NCBI RefSeq assembly: GCF_016741935.1
Contig: NZ_JAERRG010000013.1
Coordinates: 240,147-304,146, forward strand
Direction: 5' to 3'
Source: Streptomyces endocoffeicus
GTDB lineage: Bacteria > Actinomycetota > Actinomycetes > Streptomycetales > Streptomycetaceae
Length of the DNA: 64,000 nucleotides
The notes below the pieces were generated by a model, which saw only the letters and a list, made by a program, of their open reading frames with translations, was not told the DNA's origin and ran no database searches. The position numbers were made by a program, and so were the translations under genes. Below are positions 51,252 to 59,269 of this stretch, piece by piece (the first letter of the stretch is position 1; each line of letters begins with the position of its first letter).

Positions 51252-52115
51252 TCAGTCCTTGCTGCGGAGGTCGGCCGGGAAGGCGCCGTTTTCGCGGGCG
51301 GTCGTGGAGAGGGCGGTGGCGAGCTCGGTGAGCCGGGACACGCCCTCGGCGCCGAGGTGCTCGTACGGTGCCGCGTCCAGGCGGTCGGTCTCGGCCTCCA
51401 GGTCCTGGCGCAGCCGCTCACCGGCCTCCGTCAGCTCGTTGTCGGCGGTGAGCAGGCCGCGGTCGCGCAGCCGACCTCGGCCCGCCTCCCACTCCTCGGC
51501 GCTGTAGCCGCGCGTGCGCAGGATCCACTTGGTGGACATGCCCTGACCGGTCGCGGTGTGGGAGGCCAGCGCCTCGACCGCGTCCAGCCCGGCGCCGACC
51601 AGGGTCATCAGATGGGCGTCGCCGCGGTGTTCGCGCAGCAGCGTGGCGGCGTGCCACAGCGCCAGGTGCGGGGCGTCCGGGACGGGCAGGTCGGCGTGGG
51701 CGGCGTACAGCGGGCGCGCCAGGCGCGAGCAGGCCTCCGTGGCGCGCAGGGCCAGCTCCGCGGCCTCGGCCAGCTCCTTGGAGGCGATGACCTCCTCGCC
51801 CAGCACCCGCCGCAGCACCGAGTCGGCGGCCCGCAGCCGGGCCTCCAGGGCGACCTCGGGGGAGACCACGTCCCACGCGGCCGGAATGTGGCGGGCGACC
51901 AGGTCGTGGCTGAAGTTGAAGAAGGTTGCGGTGACGGTGCCCGCGCCCACCCGTCCCAGGGGCGCCGCGCGGCCGACGAAGTACGCGGCCGCGCCGTCCT
52001 TCAGCCCCAGCTCGGCGAGTTCCTCGCCGAAGTCGGGGGAGAAGTAGATGGCGGAGTGGAGGGGGTTGACGACGCTGTAACAGCGACGCGCGGCAAGCTC
52101 GGGAAGTGTGGTCAT
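51252..52115 (-). CDS. SCO6745 family protein (helix-turn-helix-like)
   Basis: 287 residues, matching the SCO6745 actinobacterial family: RRCYSVVNPLHSAIYFSPDF, AAYFVGRAAPLGRVGAGTVT, ATFFNFSHDLVARHIPAAWD, ALWHAATLLREHRGDAH and a C-terminal winged-helix-like segment (WILRTRGYSAEEWEAGRGRL, RDRGLLTADNELTEAGERLR). Function is not established; a regulatory role is suggested by the C-terminal fold. The start at 52115 has TAGCGT 6 bases upstream and no Shine-Dalgarno, so it is probably leaderless. A CTACC/GGTAG dyad overlaps that -10. Half-copy D of the intergenic repeat directly follows its stop codon. Confidence 0.85.
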   Translation of the reverse strand: MTTLPELAARRCYSVVNPLHSAIYFSPDFGEELAELGLKDGAAAYFVGRAAPLGRVGAGTVTATFFNFSHDLVARHIPAAWDVVSPEVALEARLRAADSVLRRVLGEEVIASKELAEAAELALRATEACSRLARPLYAAHADLPVPDAPHLALWHAATLLREHRGDAHLMTLVGAGLDAVEALASHTATGQGMSTKWILRTRGYSAEEWEAGRGRLRDRGLLTADNELTEAGERLRQDLEAETDRLDAAPYEHLGAEGVSRLTELATALSTTARENGAFPADLRSKD

Positions 52116-52120
52116 GGGCG

Positions 52121-52138
52121 CACGCTACCGACTGGTAG
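52121..52138 (-). promoter_or_regulatory. -10 and TetR-like dyad upstream of the SCO6745-family gene
   Basis: The -10 TAGCGT (minus strand, 52122-52127) overlaps the inverted repeat CTACC-GACT-GGTAG (52125-52138). A protein bound to the dyad would cover the -10, so repression is expected. The shape resembles short TetR-family operators; the binding protein is unknown. Confidence 0.5.
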
Positions 52139-52203
52139 TCACCCCCGGTAGCCCGGGTCTCACCAGTCCTCATCGGTCCCGCCGGATCCGGCCACTCCTC
52201 GGC

Positions 52204-52290
52204 CGCCGTGACGTCCTTACGGATCCCATCGACCCGTCCGGTTCGGCCGGTTCGGCCCCCCGGCGGCCGTGACGTCCTTACGGATCCCAT
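52204..52290. repeat. Direct repeat of a 25-bp block with CTTACGGATCCC core
   Basis: A 25-bp block starting GCCGTGACGTCCTTACGGAT and ending CCCAT occurs at about 52205-52229 and again at about 52266-52290, roughly 60 bases apart, separated by CCGGTTCGGCCGGTTCGG. It sits between the SCO6745-family gene and the stop of the enoyl-CoA hydratase gene. Confidence 0.8.
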
Positions 52291-52334
52291 GAACCCCGCC
52301 CGGTCCGGCCGTGTCCCGCCACGTCCGGCCGCGG

Positions 52335-53093
52335 TCATTCGGCCGGCGGGGTCCAGCGGAATCGCGGCGGGCGGCGCTCGAAGAAGGCCGCGATGCCCTC
52401 GGCGGCCTCCTTGCTTTCCCCCGCCTGCTCCTGCCAGTACGCGACCCTGTCCGGCTCGACGGGCCCGGCCGCGAACTCCTTGACCGCGGCCTGCGTGAGC
52501 TGCGACCGGGAGACCAGCACCCGCGTGAACTCCGCCACCCGCTTGTCGAGTCCGCCCGCCGGCAGCACCTCGTCCACCAGACCGGTGCGCAGCGCCCGTT
52601 CAGTGTCGATCAGCTCGCCCGAGAACAGCAGGAACTTGGCGGTGGCCGGTCCCACCAGCTCGACCAGCCGGCGGGTCGAGCTGGGGGCGTAGACGATCCC
52701 CAGCTTGGCCGGGGTGATCCCGAACTGAGCGCCCTCCTCGGCGAACCGCAGATCGCAGGCGGCCGCGAGCTGGCAGCCGCCGCCCACGCAGTAGCCGCGC
52801 ACCGCGGCCAGGGTCGGCTTGGGGAAGGCGGCCAGCGCCTCCTCGGCGGGCAGCGCGTACCCGGCGGTCTCCTCGTACGTGGCGCTCAGCGAGCCGATGT
52901 CGGCGCCCGCGCAGAAGGTGTCGCCGTCACCGGTGAGCACCAGCGCCCGTACGGCGGGGTCGGCGGCGAGCCGGGCCAGCAGCGGGGGCAGCGCTCGCCA
53001 CATCCCGGGGGTCATCGCGTTGCGCTTGGCGGGGTGGCGGATGACGACGGTCGCTATGCCGTCGGCGACCTCGTGCTCCAGAGAGGGCTCCAT
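52335..53093 (-). CDS. Enoyl-CoA hydratase/isomerase family protein
   Basis: 252-residue crotonase. Seen: HPAKRNAMTPGMWRALPPLL, FCAGADIGSLS (first oxyanion-hole segment), KPTLAAVRGYCVGGGCQLAA (second) and FGITPAKLGIVYAPSSTRRL, where the catalytic Glu of true hydratases falls near Ala-Lys in a KLGI context, so hydratase activity is uncertain and isomerase, dehalogenase or other crotonase chemistry is possible. It stands alone. The ATG at 53093 has TACGAT 7 bases upstream and no Shine-Dalgarno, so it is probably leaderless; the -10 abuts a tandem repeat array. Confidence 0.88.
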   Translation of the reverse strand: MEPSLEHEVADGIATVVIRHPAKRNAMTPGMWRALPPLLARLAADPAVRALVLTGDGDTFCAGADIGSLSATYEETAGYALPAEEALAAFPKPTLAAVRGYCVGGGCQLAAACDLRFAEEGAQFGITPAKLGIVYAPSSTRRLVELVGPATAKFLLFSGELIDTERALRTGLVDEVLPAGGLDKRVAEFTRVLVSRSQLTQAAVKEFAAGPVEPDRVAYWQEQAGESKEAAEGIAAFFERRPPRFRWTPPAE

Positions 53094-53102
53094 GTGGCGG
53101 AT

Positions 53103-53162
53103 CGTATCCGGGCCGCTCGTATCTGGGCCGCCCGTATCCGGGCCGCTCGTACCCGGGCCGCG
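53103..53162 (-). repeat. Four 15-bp tandem repeats abutting the -10 of the enoyl-CoA hydratase gene
   Basis: Units at 53103, 53118, 53133 and 53148; on the minus strand each reads AGCGGCCCGGATACG or a close variant, giving a TACGNN hexamer every 15 bases, the last of which (TACGAT) is the likely -10. The rest of the 347-base gene-free stretch (53094-53440) contains ACGCT-cgata-AGCGT (53338-53352), a perfect 5-bp dyad, and the unresolved promoter of the RsbW-like gene. Confidence 0.85.
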
Positions 53163-53440
53163 CGGCGGCGGCTCCGACGGCCTCCGGGCCGGGGCCCGGC
53201 TGGGACCCGGCTGGGGACCCGGCCGTTCGAGCCGGTCATGGCTGAGTCAAGGCTCGTCACCCACAGAGTCAATGCACGGAATCCACGCGAGCAGGAACAG
53301 TCGAGCGCGTGACCCTGGCATACGCCAACGATCAAAAACGCTCGATAAGCGTCAAGTTGTGCGTAGTCCATCGGTCAGTACCAGAGCTTCCCAACACTCG
53401 ATACGAGTGGTCGGGCCGCGGCGAGGGGTGGGTATCGCAC

Positions 53441-53947
53441 ATGGAGATCGTCGGGAGAGTCCCCTCCGAAGCGGGACACGCTCCACCCGCGCCCCCGCCC
53501 CCGGCCGGTTACGAGGGGACCTGGCGGTTCACCGCACCGGCCCTGGACTCCTCCGTGCCACAGGCCCGGCACGCGGTGCGCGAGCTGCTGGTCCATCAGC
53601 GGGTGCCGGTGAACGACGAACTGATGGAGAGTCTGCTCCTGATCGTCTCCGAGCTGGTCACCAACGCGGTGCGGCACGCCGCGCTGCTCTCCCCCGAGAT
53701 CGCCGTCGAGGTCTCGCTGAGCCGGGACTGGGTCCGGATCGCCGTCGAGGACAACCATCCCTACCGGCCCGTCGCGCTGATGGCGGACCAGGGCGGGACC
53801 GGTGGGCGGGGACTGCTGCTGGTGACGGCGATCACGGAGGCGGCGGGCGGGGTCTACGACGTGGACCACACGGCGAGCGGCGGCAAGGTGGTCTGGGCCG
53901 CCCTTCCGCTGCCCGGCGCCGCTACCAGCCCGCCGCCGTCCCGGTGA
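53441..53947 (+). CDS. RsbW-like ATP-binding protein (HATPase_c, anti-sigma kinase type)
   Basis: 168 residues. GHKL ATPase motifs: N-box LIVSELVTNAVRHAALL with ELVTN, G1 box VEDNHPYRP and G2 box GGRGLLLVTA. Streptomyces has many such small HATPase_c proteins related to RsbW/SpoIIAB, which phosphorylate anti-anti-sigma factors or act as anti-sigma factors. No partner STAS or sigma gene is adjacent, so the target is unknown. The ATG at 53441 is used because the ATPase fold begins about 30 residues later and GAGGGG lies upstream; a GTG at 53309 in frame is possible but would add a non-conserved extension. Its 3' end overlaps the convergent idi gene by 26 bases. Confidence 0.85.
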   Translation: MEIVGRVPSEAGHAPPAPPPPAGYEGTWRFTAPALDSSVPQARHAVRELLVHQRVPVNDELMESLLLIVSELVTNAVRHAALLSPEIAVEVSLSRDWVRIAVEDNHPYRPVALMADQGGTGGRGLLLVTAITEAAGGVYDVDHTASGGKVVWAALPLPGAATSPPPSR

Positions 53948-54533
53948 GCTCGCGGACCGCCGGGCGGGCCGCGTCCAGCACGGTCATGAACCACGCCGAG
54001 AACGGCCCCTTGTCGCGCAGCCGCTCCAGCTCGTCGGGGGTGACGAAGGCGATCTCGCCGATCTCCTCGGGGTTCGGGCGCGGCGCCGCCCGCACCAGCC
54101 CCGCGAAGAGGTGGTTGTACTCCTGCTCCACCAGGCCCGAGGCCGGGTCCGGGTGGTTGTAGCGGACCGTGCCCGCCTCCCGCAGCAGCGCGGGCGCCAT
54201 GCCCAGCTCCTCGGCGGTGCGCCGGGCGGCGGCCACGAACGGCGGCTCACCGGGGTAGGGGTGGCCGCAGCAGGTGTTGGACCAGACCCCGGGGGAGTGG
54301 TATTTGCCCAGCGCACGGCGCTGCAGCAGCAGCCGCCCCGCGTCGTCGAAGAGGAAGACGGAGAACGCCCGGTGCAGCTTGCCGGGTGCGAGATGTGCGG
54401 AGAGCTTCTCCGCGGTGCCGATCGTCGTACCGTCCTCGTCGACCAGCTCGAGCATGATCGGCTCTGCGGAACCGCTCGGCGCGGCGGTCTCGGCGGTCTC
54501 GGCGGAGCCGCCGTTGGCAGGTGTGATCGGCAT
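53922..54533 (-). CDS. idi: Isopentenyl-diphosphate delta-isomerase, type I
   Basis: 203 residues, Nudix fold. It converts isopentenyl to dimethylallyl diphosphate. Seen: KLHRAFSVFLFDDAGRLLLQ, RRALGKYHSPGVWSNTCCGH with catalytic Cys (88/89), PYPGEP, the Nudix-like AAARRTAEELG and EYNHLF with catalytic Glu138. ATG at 54533 preferred, with AGGA five bases upstream; ATG at 54545 would add four residues. The 3' end runs 26 bases into the opposite-strand RsbW-like gene. It is transcribed leftward after the CDF gene, whose stop lies 66 bases upstream of this start. No other isoprenoid gene is adjacent. Confidence 0.93.
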   Translation of the reverse strand: MPITPANGGSAETAETAAPSGSAEPIMLELVDEDGTTIGTAEKLSAHLAPGKLHRAFSVFLFDDAGRLLLQRRALGKYHSPGVWSNTCCGHPYPGEPPFVAAARRTAEELGMAPALLREAGTVRYNHPDPASGLVEQEYNHLFAGLVRAAPRPNPEEIGEIAFVTPDELERLRDKGPFSAWFMTVLDAARPAVRELTGTAAGW

Positions 54534-54598
54534 GACCATCCTCATAGTTCCGACTCGTGAACGTCCAAAGTCTGCCGCACATGTGCCTCTGGTCCGTG

Positions 54599-55522
54599 TC
54601 AGTGGCACAGCTTGGCTTCGTGATCAGCATGCCCACCCGGTTCCAGCTGGAACGTGCAGTGCCCGACGTCGAAGTGCTCCCCGAGACATCCCTGGAGGGC
54701 GTGCAGCATCCGCTCGTGGCCCATCGCGTCCAGGGCCCCCGGAGCGACCACCACATGCGCGGAGAGCACCGGCATTCCCGAGGTGATGGTCCAGACATGG
54801 AGGTCGTGCAGCCCCTCGACCCCGGGCAGGCCGAGGATGTGGGCGCGTACGGCCGCCATGTCGACATTTCGCGGCGCCGCCTCCAGCAGCACGTTCAGCG
54901 TCTCGCGCAGCAGCTTGTACGTCCGCGGGACGATCATGAGGCCGATCACCAGGGAGGCGATGGGATCGGCCGTCTGCCAGCCGGTCGCGAGGATGATCCC
55001 GGCGGACACCAGCACCGCGACCGAGCCCAGCGCGTCCGCCGCGACCTCCAGGAAGGCGCCCCGGACGTTCAGACTGGTGCGCTGGCCGCCCCGGAGCAGG
55101 GCCAGCGACACCAGGTTCGCGGCCAGGCCGACGGCGCCGAAGACGACCGTCAGCCCGCCCTCGGTGACGGTCGGGGTGACCAGCCGCAGCACCGCCTCAT
55201 AGAGGATGTAGCCGCCGACGCCGAACAGCAGCAGACAGTTGGCCAGGGCCGCCAGGATCTCGGCGCGGGCGTAGCCGTAGGTGCGGTGCGGGCTCGGGGG
55301 ACGGCCCGCGAAGTGGATCGCCAGCAGCGCCATCGCGAGCCCGAGCGCGTCCGTCGCCATATGGCCGGCGTCCGCGAGCAGGGCGAGGGAGCCGGCCAGC
55401 AGACCGCCGATGATCTCCACGGCCATCACCGTGAGGGTGATGGCCAGGGCGATCCGCAGCCGCCACCGGTGGGCGGCGCCCGCGGTGGGCCGGCCGCGGG
55501 CGTGGTCATGACCTGCGCCCAT
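54599..55522 (-). CDS. Cation diffusion facilitator family transporter (CzcD/ZitB-like)
   Basis: 307 residues with six membrane helices. Metal-site residues typical of CDF Zn exporters: HxxxD in ADAGHMATDALG (helix 2) and AADALGS (helix 5). The N-terminus is His-rich (GAGHDHARG) and the C-terminal cytoplasmic domain (about 210-307) contains HDLHVWTITSG and a terminal HADHEAKLCH. CDF proteins export Zn2+ and related ions by H+ antiport. ATG at 55522 with GGAGGAGG upstream. It may be co-transcribed with idi. Confidence 0.92.
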   Translation of the reverse strand: MGAGHDHARGRPTAGAAHRWRLRIALAITLTVMAVEIIGGLLAGSLALLADAGHMATDALGLAMALLAIHFAGRPPSPHRTYGYARAEILAALANCLLLFGVGGYILYEAVLRLVTPTVTEGGLTVVFGAVGLAANLVSLALLRGGQRTSLNVRGAFLEVAADALGSVAVLVSAGIILATGWQTADPIASLVIGLMIVPRTYKLLRETLNVLLEAAPRNVDMAAVRAHILGLPGVEGLHDLHVWTITSGMPVLSAHVVVAPGALDAMGHERMLHALQGCLGEHFDVGHCTFQLEPGGHADHEAKLCH

Positions 55523-55658
55523 ATGCGTAGGGGCCTCCTCCCGGCGCCGCGGTCCCTTGGCTCACCAGTGAACTACGGGTCCGGGGCGGGGCCGGGTCAG
55601 CCGCGCCGGTGCCCGGTGCCCGGTGCCCGGCGAGCGGCGAGCGGTGCGCCGTGCCCGG

Positions 55659-56645
55659 TCAGCCGCGCCGGGCCTCGGGGTGGTGGAGGCACCAGCCCTC
55701 CCAGGCCGACTCCACCATCGCGCGCACATCGTGCTGGGCGCTCCAGCCCAGCTCCTTGGCGATCAGTTCGGTGGATCCGACGACCCGGGCCGGATCACCC
55801 GCCCGGCGCGGCCCCACCACGGGGGCGAGCTCCGGGCGACCGGTGATCTCGCCGATCAGATCGGACATCTCCCGCACCGAGACACCCCGGCCGGTGCCGA
55901 TGTTCACCGTGAGATCGCCCGGCTCCGGCTGCGCGGCCAGCCGACGGGCCACGGCCAGATGGGCGGAGGCCAGATCCTCGACATGGATGTAGTCGCGGAC
56001 ACAGGTGCCGTCGGGGGTGTCGTAGTCAGCACCGAAGATCCGCGGCGGCTCTCCCTCGGTGATCCGCTCGAACATCATCGGGATGATGTTGAACACTCCG
56101 GTGTCGGCCAGCTCGGGGCGCGTGGCACCCGCCACATTGAAGTAGCGCAGACAGGCCGTGGAGAGGGAGTGGGCCGCGCCCGCCGCTCTGACCAGCCATT
56201 CTCCGGCCAGCTTGGTCTCTCCGTACGGATTGATCGGCAGACACGGGGTGTCCTCGGTGACGAGTTCCACATCGGGCATGCCGTAGACGGCGGCGGAGGA
56301 GGAGAAGAGGAAGCGGCTGACCCCGGCCGCGACCGCCGCCTCCAGCAGCACCGTGAGCCCGTGCACATTCTCGCGGTAGTAGCGGAGCGGCTGCTCCACG
56401 GACTCCCCGACCTGCTTCTTCGCCGCGAGATGCACCACACCGGTGACCCCCAGCTCGGCGAAGGCGCGGTCCAGCAGCTCACGGTCCAGGGTGGAGCCGC
56501 ACACCAGCGGCACACCCTCGGGCAGCCGCGCCCGGACGCCGCTGGTCAGGTCGTCGAGCACGGCCACGGACTCGCCCGCCCCGGCCATGGCCCGCACGAC
56601 ATGCGACCCGATATATCCGGCACCACCTGTGATCAGCCATGTCAT
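55659..56645 (-). CDS. galE: UDP-glucose 4-epimerase
   Basis: 328 residues, extended SDR fold. Rossmann TGGAGYIGSHVV at the N-terminus, FSSSAAVYG, and catalytic YxxxK in NPYGETKLAGEW (Tyr141, Lys145), NVAGA and GTGRGVSVREM. It interconverts UDP-glucose and UDP-galactose, supplying galactosyl donors for surface glycans. TAGGGT lies 7 bases before the ATG, so it is probably leaderless; an upstream in-frame ATG is less likely. It is divergent from the glycerol-1-phosphate operon, which encodes a glycosyltransferase, so GalE could supply its sugar donor; this is inference. Confidence 0.93.
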   Translation of the reverse strand: MTWLITGGAGYIGSHVVRAMAGAGESVAVLDDLTSGVRARLPEGVPLVCGSTLDRELLDRAFAELGVTGVVHLAAKKQVGESVEQPLRYYRENVHGLTVLLEAAVAAGVSRFLFSSSAAVYGMPDVELVTEDTPCLPINPYGETKLAGEWLVRAAGAAHSLSTACLRYFNVAGATRPELADTGVFNIIPMMFERITEGEPPRIFGADYDTPDGTCVRDYIHVEDLASAHLAVARRLAAQPEPGDLTVNIGTGRGVSVREMSDLIGEITGRPELAPVVGPRRAGDPARVVGSTELIAKELGWSAQHDVRAMVESAWEGWCLHHPEARRG

Positions 56646-56914
56646 GCCCCGCACCCTATCCATGGCGGGGCGATCGCCGTTTGTGGAGGACAGCCGCCAT
56701 CCACCATGATGATCGGCGGCGCGCGGAAGTGGTCGTTCCCCCGATCGTGTGGTGAATGTGCGGTGAACGGCGGCTTCCATCGATCCGATAGCCTCTGCCG
56801 GACGTGCCGCCAGCCCCACGGGGCCAGGGCGTGCGATGCCCATGGCCCGGAGGGCCCCAGGCCAGTGCCATCAGCGGCGCGGCCACCATGTCAGCTGCCA
56901 AGGAGTGAGTTCGT
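56646..56914. promoter_or_regulatory. Divergent region upstream of galE and the glycerol-1-phosphate operon
   Basis: 269 bases. The galE -10 (TAGGGT on the minus strand) is at the left end. For the rightward operon a TAGCCT -10-like hexamer lies at 56789-56794, preceded by GTGAACGG near the -35 position; about 120 bases of leader follow. An AAGGAG ribosome binding site at 56900-56905 precedes the proposed CTG start. No small gene seen. Confidence 0.45.
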
Positions 56915-59269
56915 CTGTCGACCGCGATTCTCACCGGTGCGCCGGTCGCCGGCTCGTCCCTCGAGGGCGACCTGCGGTCGCTGGGCTTCGCCGTGCGCAC
57001 GGCGACCGACGCCGCCGGGGTCACGGCGGAGCTCGCCGCCGTCCCGGCGCATGAGCGGGTGGCCCTCGTGGACCCCCGCTTCGTCGGCCATGTCCATGCC
57101 CTGCGGCTGGCCCTCACCGACCCCCGCTTCCCCGCCGCCACGGTGCGCGGTGCGCTGAGCGTCCAGGCCGAGGCCCGTACGGCCCTGGCCCGCGCGGTGA
57201 CGGCTGCCGCCGCCACGGCGCGGGCCGCCGGAAGCGAAGGCGGGACGCCCACCGCCGCCCCCGCTCAGCCCCTCGGCTCCGCCGAGAGCCTGGAGCGCGA
57301 GGCCGCGCCCATAGCGGTGCCCGCCACCGTGCCCGAACGGGCGGCGGAGGCGCAGCCGCCCGCCGGCTCGGCCCCGGGCCCCGGCGCGGACGACAGTGGC
57401 GGCGACGCGGGCGCGCCCGGAGCGGCCGTGGCTTCGGGGGCCGCCGATCGAGTGGACGCCGCCGTGCATGCGCCCGACGCGGCACACGCGTCGGGCGAGT
57501 ACGCCGAAAGCCGGAGCCGGACGCGGCCGTCCGGAGCCGCCACCGCCGCGTCCACCACCGCCGGTGCCGTCGGGTGGGCGACCCGCGCCGATGCCGCCGG
57601 GACGGCCGCGCCGGACCGCGCCGCCGCCGCCGCAGGCGTACACGCGGACGCCGTGGCGTCTCACCGGCCCGCCACGCGGGCCGGTGAGACGGTCGCCGCG
57701 GGGAACTCCGCCGGCGGCCTCGCCGCACCGTCGCGGGCCGTGGCCCCCTCCGAGGTGGCGGCCATGCGCGGCGCCGCCGACGGCCACTCCCGTGTGGACG
57801 ACCTCGCCGCCGCCCTCGACGCCGAAGGCGTCCCCGTGCACCGGCCCGAGCTCGGGGTGCTCGTGGCCGCCGTGCCCGCGGACGCCGCCGCGCGGGCCGC
57901 GGCGGGGGATGCCGTGGACGCGGTGGACGACGAGCGGGTGCGGCTGCGGTCGGCCGTGAAGTCGCGGGACGGCTTCTTCACGACCTTCTGCATCAGCCCG
58001 TACTCCCGCTACATCGCCCGCTGGTGCGCCCGGCGCGGGCTGACCCCCAATCAGGTCACCACCGCCTCCCTCCTCACCGCGCTCATCGCCGCGGCCTGCG
58101 CCGCCACCGGCACCCGGCCCGGATTCGTCTCGGCCGGTGTGCTGCTGATCGCCTCGTTCGTGCTCGACTGCACCGACGGGCAGTTGGCCCGCTACTCGCT
58201 CCAGTACTCCACGCTCGGCGCCTGGCTGGACGCCACGTTCGACCGGGCCAAGGAGTACGCCTACTACGCGGGCCTCGCGCTCGGCGCCGCCCGCGCCGAC
58301 GGCGATGACGTCTGGGCGCTCGCGCTCGGCGCGATGGTGCTGCAGACCTGTCGCCATGTCGTGGACTTCGCCTTCAACGAGGCCAACCACGACGCCACCG
58401 GCAACACCAGTCCCACCGCCGCCCTCTCCGGCCGCCTCGACAGCGTCGGCTGGACGGTCTGGGTGCGCCGCATGATCGTGCTGCCGATCGGTGAGCGCTG
58501 GGCGATGATCGCCGTGCTGACGGCGCTCACCACGCCCCGTATCACCTTCTACGCACTGCTCATCGGCTGTGCGCTGGCCGCCTGCTACACCACCGCGGGC
58601 CGGGTGCTGCGCTCGCTGACCCGCCGGGCCGAGCGCACGGACCGGGCCGCCCGCGCCCTCGCCGAGCTGACCGACTCCGGCCCGCTGGCCGAGCTGGTCG
58701 CCAAGGCCGCCCCCCGCGGGACGAGTTCGTACCTCGCCCCGCTGTCGGCCGCCCTCGGCACGGCGGCCGTCCTGGCCGGCACCGCGGCCGCCGGTTTCGG
58801 CTCCTGGGTGCCCGTCGGCTGCGCCGTGCTCTACGCGGTCCTCGCGGGCGTCGCCGTCGCCGCGCCCCTCCAGGGCCCCCTCGACTGGCTGGTGCCGCCG
58901 CTCTTCCGCGCGGCCGAATACGGCACCATCCTGATCCTGGCGGCTTGCTCGGAGGTGAACGGCGCATTGCCGGCGGCTTTCGGGCTCGTTGCGGCAGTCG
59001 CCTACCATCACTACGACACGGTGTACCGCATCCGTGGCGGCACGGGAGCGCCCCCGCACCGGCTGGTGCGGGCGATCGGCGGGCACGAGGGGCGGACGGT
59101 GGCGGTCACGGCCGCCGCTGCCCTGCTGCACCACCAGAACCAAGGTTTCACCATCGCGTTGACCGCTTTGGCGGCGGTCCTCGCGCTGGCGGTGCTCATC
59201 GAGAGCATCCGCTTCTGGGTGTCCTCAGGAGCACCCGCTGTACACGACGAATCAGGAGAACCCGCATGA
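56915..59269 (+). CDS. CDP-alcohol phosphatidyltransferase with long N-terminal extension, 784 aa
   Basis: Integral membrane enzyme transferring a phosphoalcohol between a CDP-alcohol and an acceptor. The catalytic motif is complete: LDCTDGQLARYSL... with G and the last two Asp in LGAWLDATFDRAKE (about residues 417-443), i.e. DGxxAR(x8)G(x3)D(x3)D. Several membrane helices flank it. The first 350 residues are cytoplasmic-looking: a Rossmann-like segment (TAILTGAPVAGSSLEGDL) then a long Ala/Pro-rich low-complexity stretch and a second ordered part (about 290-345). No ATG, GTG or TTG start exists upstream of the conserved N-terminus; the frame opens after a TGA at 56906, and CTG at 56915 follows AAGGAG by 9 bases, so CTG is proposed. 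GTG at 56993 is the conventional alternative. First gene of the operon. Confidence 0.8.
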   Translation: MSTAILTGAPVAGSSLEGDLRSLGFAVRTATDAAGVTAELAAVPAHERVALVDPRFVGHVHALRLALTDPRFPAATVRGALSVQAEARTALARAVTAAAATARAAGSEGGTPTAAPAQPLGSAESLEREAAPIAVPATVPERAAEAQPPAGSAPGPGADDSGGDAGAPGAAVASGAADRVDAAVHAPDAAHASGEYAESRSRTRPSGAATAASTTAGAVGWATRADAAGTAAPDRAAAAAGVHADAVASHRPATRAGETVAAGNSAGGLAAPSRAVAPSEVAAMRGAADGHSRVDDLAAALDAEGVPVHRPELGVLVAAVPADAAARAAAGDAVDAVDDERVRLRSAVKSRDGFFTTFCISPYSRYIARWCARRGLTPNQVTTASLLTALIAAACAATGTRPGFVSAGVLLIASFVLDCTDGQLARYSLQYSTLGAWLDATFDRAKEYAYYAGLALGAARADGDDVWALALGAMVLQTCRHVVDFAFNEANHDATGNTSPTAALSGRLDSVGWTVWVRRMIVLPIGERWAMIAVLTALTTPRITFYALLIGCALAACYTTAGRVLRSLTRRAERTDRAARALAELTDSGPLAELVAKAAPRGTSSYLAPLSAALGTAAVLAGTAAAGFGSWVPVGCAVLYAVLAGVAVAAPLQGPLDWLVPPLFRAAEYGTILILAACSEVNGALPAAFGLVAAVAYHHYDTVYRIRGGTGAPPHRLVRAIGGHEGRTVAVTAAAALLHHQNQGFTIALTALAAVLALAVLIESIRFWVSSGAPAVHDESGEPA

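Noticed and set aside
53054..53371. Small minus-strand frame over the region upstream of the RsbW-like gene
   Set aside because: It is largely the translated 15-bp tandem repeat, with no ribosome binding site and no recognisable fold.
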